Made by a program: the position numbers and the translations under genes. A stretch of 8,291 nt of DNA from JABSOG01 sp047617105 (lineage in GTDB: Bacteria; Pseudomonadota; Gammaproteobacteria; Enterobacterales; Alteromonadaceae): the NCBI GenBank assembly GCA_047617105.1, contig JBLGCB010000306.1, positions 1-8,291 of the forward strand, read 5' to 3'. This document shows, one piece after another, positions 5,776 through 8,291 of this stretch; the stretch's first letter is position 1, and each line of letters starts with the position of its first letter. The notes beneath the pieces are model-generated. The model was given only the letters and a program-made list of their open reading frames with translations, made no database searches and was not told the DNA's origin.

Positions 5776-7842
5776 TCAAACATCAATCACCGGCCAAATG
5801 GCCTCGCCAAATTGCTGTTGTAAATCAGCCAGACTATTGGCCACATTCACTTCGCCTAACTGGGTCGCCTGAAACATCGGCCCGCCTTTATGACGAGGAA
5901 AACCGTATCCATGCAACCAAATCACATCAATATCAGATTGCCGCTGGACAATTCCCGCTTCAATCAACGCCAAACCTTCGCTGATCAGCGCAAATAACGC
6001 CCGGTCGACGATTTCTTCAGCGTCAAACGGACGCTGGCTGATGCCCAATTCTTTTGCTTTAGCGCGCAGCAAGGTTTCAACCTCTGGCGCATCTTGCGCT
6101 TTGCCATTATCGTCATAATTGTAAAAACCGGCCTGGGTTTTACGCCCCAAACGGCCCGCTTCAACCATAGTGGCAGCCGCTCTGAAATAACCTTTGTCAT
6201 GCTCAGGAAATGGCTGTGCGCTACGGGCATTATGACCAATGTCGATGCCTGACAAATCTTGAACCGCCAATGGCCCCATCGCCATGCCCCAGTCAGTCAT
6301 CGCTTTATCGATTTGCGCTACCGTGGCCCCTTCAAGCAACATTTGCTGAATTTCACGACCATAACGGGTATACATCCGATTACCAGCAAAGCCGAAACAT
6401 ACACCGACCATCACCGAGACTTTTTTCAGCTTTTTGCCCACCGCCATGGCCGTGGCAATCACCTGATCACTGGTTTTATCGGCTTTAACCACTTCTAATA
6501 ACTTCATGATATTGGCCGGGCTGAAAAAATGCATCCCCACCACTTGCTCAGGTCGGCTGATGGTGGCGGCGATTTCATCGATATCTAAATAGGAGGTATT
6601 GGTCGCCAGTACGGCTTGCGGTTTACACACCTCATCCAACTTGCTGAACAGGGTTTTCTTCACATCGATGTCTTCAAAAACCGCTTCTATCACCAAATCA
6701 CAGTCGGCCAGCGTTTGGTAATCGGTGCTGCCATTGAGTTTGGCCAAACAACTGTCAGCAGCAGCTTGACTCATACGGCCACGTTTAACATTGCTGGCAA
6801 AATTATTGCTGATACGCCCCAACCCTGCTTCCAATGCTTGTTGCGTTTGTTCAATTAATTGAATATTAAAATGACTCGACAAGAAACTGGTGGCAATACC
6901 AGAACCCATGTTGCCGCCACCAATGATACCCACGTTGATCACATCCAATGCTGATGCGTTAATGGTGGATAACTTGGCGGCTTGTTTCTCTGCACCAAAA
7001 GCATGAATCAATGCCGCTGATTGCTCTGATTCACGTAATTTTAAAAACTGCTGACGCTCATAAGCCATACCATCGCTGATGGCCATGGCCTGAGTGTGTT
7101 GGAGTACGTCAAAGGCCACCACCGGGGCATCTTTACCACGGGCTTTTTTAATGATTTGAGTTTTCGCCGCAGCCCAATCAAAATCATCGCTGGCCACGCT
7201 CATATCGCCCACCCGCCTTGGTATCAGATTGTCATCACTAATCAATTGTTCGGCAAAATCGATGGTTTGTTGATCAAGGTTTTCTGCAAAAAGTCCATTA
7301 AACAATCCACTCTCACCAAAGCTCTTATCAAAGGAAGTCGCCGCCACATGTTTACCTGAAGTGATCATATCCAATGCTTTGGCCGGACCGACAACACGCA
7401 TTAATCGTTGAGTGCCACCCGCACCAGGAATCAAACCCAGATTCACTTCTGGCATACCCACTTTGGCGCTGGTTAATCCGACCCGATAATGACAGGCCAA
7501 CGCCACTTCAAAACCACCACCGAGCGAGGTGCCAAACAATGAGGCTATCACCGGTTTGCGACTGGCTTCGATGCGATTGACCACGTCCGGTAAAAACGGC
7601 TGTGTTGGCGCTTGGCCAAATTCTTTGATATCTGCACCAGCAATAAAGGTTTTACCTTCGCAGCGAATGATGATCACTTTGACCGCATCATTGTTTTCAA
7701 AGGCTTCGATGGCGTCAACCAATCCAGCTCTGACCGCTTGTGACAAGGCATTTACCGGGGCGTAATTAATAGTCACGATACCCAGCTGCTTGTAACATTC
7801 GTGCTGTTCGTAATTCACCACGTTTTGATTTTCTATATTCAT
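5776..7842 (-). CDS. Bifunctional enoyl-CoA hydratase / 3-hydroxyacyl-CoA dehydrogenase
   Basis: A 688-residue fusion catalysing the hydration and NAD-dependent oxidation steps of beta-oxidation in the cytoplasm. The crotonase half (about 10-200) has oxyanion-hole segments AGADIKEF (69-76) and TSLGGGFEVALACHYR, with both hydratase glutamates present (Glu112 and Glu132, the latter in GMPEVNLGLIPGAGGTQRL). The dehydrogenase half begins at the Rossmann motif GIIGGGNMGSGIA (305-317); the catalytic dyad is His438 (GMHFFSP) and Glu450 (LLEVV), with FAGNRM at 485-490. The C-terminal 3HCDH repeats run to 'WLHGYGFPRHKGGPMF'. The N-terminus (APVNALSQAVRAGLVDAI) fits the shorter peroxisomal/EHHADH-like type rather than FadB or FadJ (about 710-730 residues), so no symbol is given. 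ATG 7842 follows a weak AGAAGAA site. It lies 19 bp downstream of the paaX-like gene on the same strand, so the two are probably one operon, and the acyl-CoA substrate may be aromatic-derived. Confidence 0.92.
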   Translation of the reverse strand: MNIENQNVVNYEQHECYKQLGIVTINYAPVNALSQAVRAGLVDAIEAFENNDAVKVIIIRCEGKTFIAGADIKEFGQAPTQPFLPDVVNRIEASRKPVIASLFGTSLGGGFEVALACHYRVGLTSAKVGMPEVNLGLIPGAGGTQRLMRVVGPAKALDMITSGKHVAATSFDKSFGESGLFNGLFAENLDQQTIDFAEQLISDDNLIPRRVGDMSVASDDFDWAAAKTQIIKKARGKDAPVVAFDVLQHTQAMAISDGMAYERQQFLKLRESEQSAALIHAFGAEKQAAKLSTINASALDVINVGIIGGGNMGSGIATSFLSSHFNIQLIEQTQQALEAGLGRISNNFASNVKRGRMSQAAADSCLAKLNGSTDYQTLADCDLVIEAVFEDIDVKKTLFSKLDEVCKPQAVLATNTSYLDIDEIAATISRPEQVVGMHFFSPANIMKLLEVVKADKTSDQVIATAMAVGKKLKKVSVMVGVCFGFAGNRMYTRYGREIQQMLLEGATVAQIDKAMTDWGMAMGPLAVQDLSGIDIGHNARSAQPFPEHDKGYFRAAATMVEAGRLGRKTQAGFYNYDDNGKAQDAPEVETLLRAKAKELGISQRPFDAEEIVDRALFALISEGLALIEAGIVQRQSDIDVIWLHGYGFPRHKGGPMFQATQLGEVNVANSLADLQQQFGEAIWPVIDV

Positions 7843-7861
7843 GTTAGGTTTCTTCTATTGT

Positions 7862-8291
7862 TTAGCTGGTTTTGATGAGCTGTGCGGTATTGCTAAAACG
7901 CTGCCAAAAGGTATCGGCCTGGGCTGGCAATAAACCATCGGCATTTTCTAAAGTATTCGCGATATATTCGGTGGAGCTATCGGCCAATGCGCCATAGAAT
8001 TGGCTGACCAAATCATGCACCGCAAAACCCGCCCATGAATCGGGCAGCATATCTTGCGGCAATTCGTGATCTTTTAGCAATATCCGCCGATATTCGTGAA
8101 TCAGTAAAGTGCGCAGTAAAAAGCTCTGCTGCTGGCTGATACTGGTTTGTTGTAACTGTAACCAGATGGGCTGATAGATGGTTAAAAACTGCTGGTAGTC
8201 ACTTTCGAGCTGTTTGATGTTCCAACTCTCATGGACCAAATGTTTTAGCACCCCAGCCGAAGAAACATCCAAGGTTTTGCTGGTGAAAATT
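7862..8291 (-). CDS. paaX: PaaX-family transcriptional repressor (C-terminal part, runs off right edge)
   Basis: The frame is open from the right window edge (…IFTSKTLDVSSAGVL) to TAA at 7862, so the 5' end is missing; the TTG at 8272 is an internal Leu codon, not a credible start. The 143 residues match the PaaX C-terminal domain: 'ESWNIKQLESDYQQFLTIY' (W..x..L...Y..F), then LLRTLLIHEYRRILLKDHEL, then 'LPQDMLPDSWAGFAVHDLVSQFY', a distinctive family signature (LIHEYRR..L.D..LP..LLP..W.G). PaaX proteins (about 300 residues) have an N-terminal winged helix that represses phenylacetate catabolic genes until phenylacetyl-CoA binds; that DNA-binding part is outside the window. The gene ends 19 bp before the beta-oxidation fusion, suggesting co-transcription and control of it. 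The family is secure, and the regulon is inferred. Confidence 0.85.
   Translation of the reverse strand, partial: IFTSKTLDVSSAGVLKHLVHESWNIKQLESDYQQFLTIYQPIWLQLQQTSISQQQSFLLRTLLIHEYRRILLKDHELPQDMLPDSWAGFAVHDLVSQFYGALADSSTEYIANTLENADGLLPAQADTFWQRFSNTAQLIKTS

Noticed and set aside
5546..5779. A 77-codon open frame on the minus strand over the attC-like region
   Set aside because: It overlaps the dyad and the end of the TIR gene, has no ribosome-binding site, and its composition follows the repeat. Most likely a frame opened by the structured repeat, not a gene.
1..8291. CRISPR arrays, tRNA or rRNA genes, transposase genes
   Set aside because: No regularly spaced direct repeats, cloverleaf-like sequences, rRNA motifs or transposase-like proteins were seen on either strand by eye.

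Overview
The window looks like chromosome from a marine gammaproteobacterium, probably Alteromonadales/Shewanella-like. The evidence is protein resemblance only: a PpiD-type periplasmic foldase, a phhA-phhB phenylalanine hydroxylation pair, and a PaaX-family regulator next to an acyl-CoA beta-oxidation enzyme. Genus cannot be fixed from the sequence.

Layout, left to right. (1) 1-420, minus: the N-terminal 140 codons of ppiD, running off the left edge. (2) 421-719: a divergent intergenic region with a good sigma70-type promoter (611-639) and a short structured leader. (3) 720-2498, plus: a complete thiamine-diphosphate enzyme of the acetolactate synthase-like superfamily. (4) 2600-3424 and 3528-3863, plus: phhA (phenylalanine 4-hydroxylase) and phhB (pterin-4a-carbinolamine dehydratase). 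phhA carries an in-frame TAA at codon 20, while the rest of the gene is intact. (5) 3893-4318, minus: a small unrecognised coiled-coil protein with a C-terminal membrane segment. (6) 4319-4777: an AT-rich non-coding stretch with a perfect 15-bp inverted repeat. (7) 4778-5574, plus: a TIR-domain protein gene broken by a one-base frameshift in an A-run. (8) 5579-5753: an imperfect dyad whose ends resemble an integron attC site of the VCR type. (9) 5776-7842, minus: a fused enoyl-CoA hydratase/3-hydroxyacyl-CoA dehydrogenase. (10) 7862-8291, minus: the C-terminal part of a PaaX-family repressor, entering from the right edge and lying 19 bp upstream of the beta-oxidation gene.

How it fits together. 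PhhA and PhhB turn phenylalanine into tyrosine and recycle the pterin cofactor. PaaX proteins usually sense phenylacetyl-CoA, and the fused enzyme carries out the two middle steps of beta-oxidation, so the two flanks may both touch aromatic or acyl-CoA catabolism, although nothing here links them directly. Between these convergent metabolic blocks lies about 1.9 kb (3864-5775) of different character: AT-rich, poorly conserved and ending in an attC-like structure. The best reading is an accessory insertion carrying a TIR-type (NADase/defence-like) gene, possibly a former integron cassette. The TIR reading frame breaks just before the expected catalytic glutamate. It is therefore a dead gene, a recoded or phase-variable one, or a homopolymer sequencing error.
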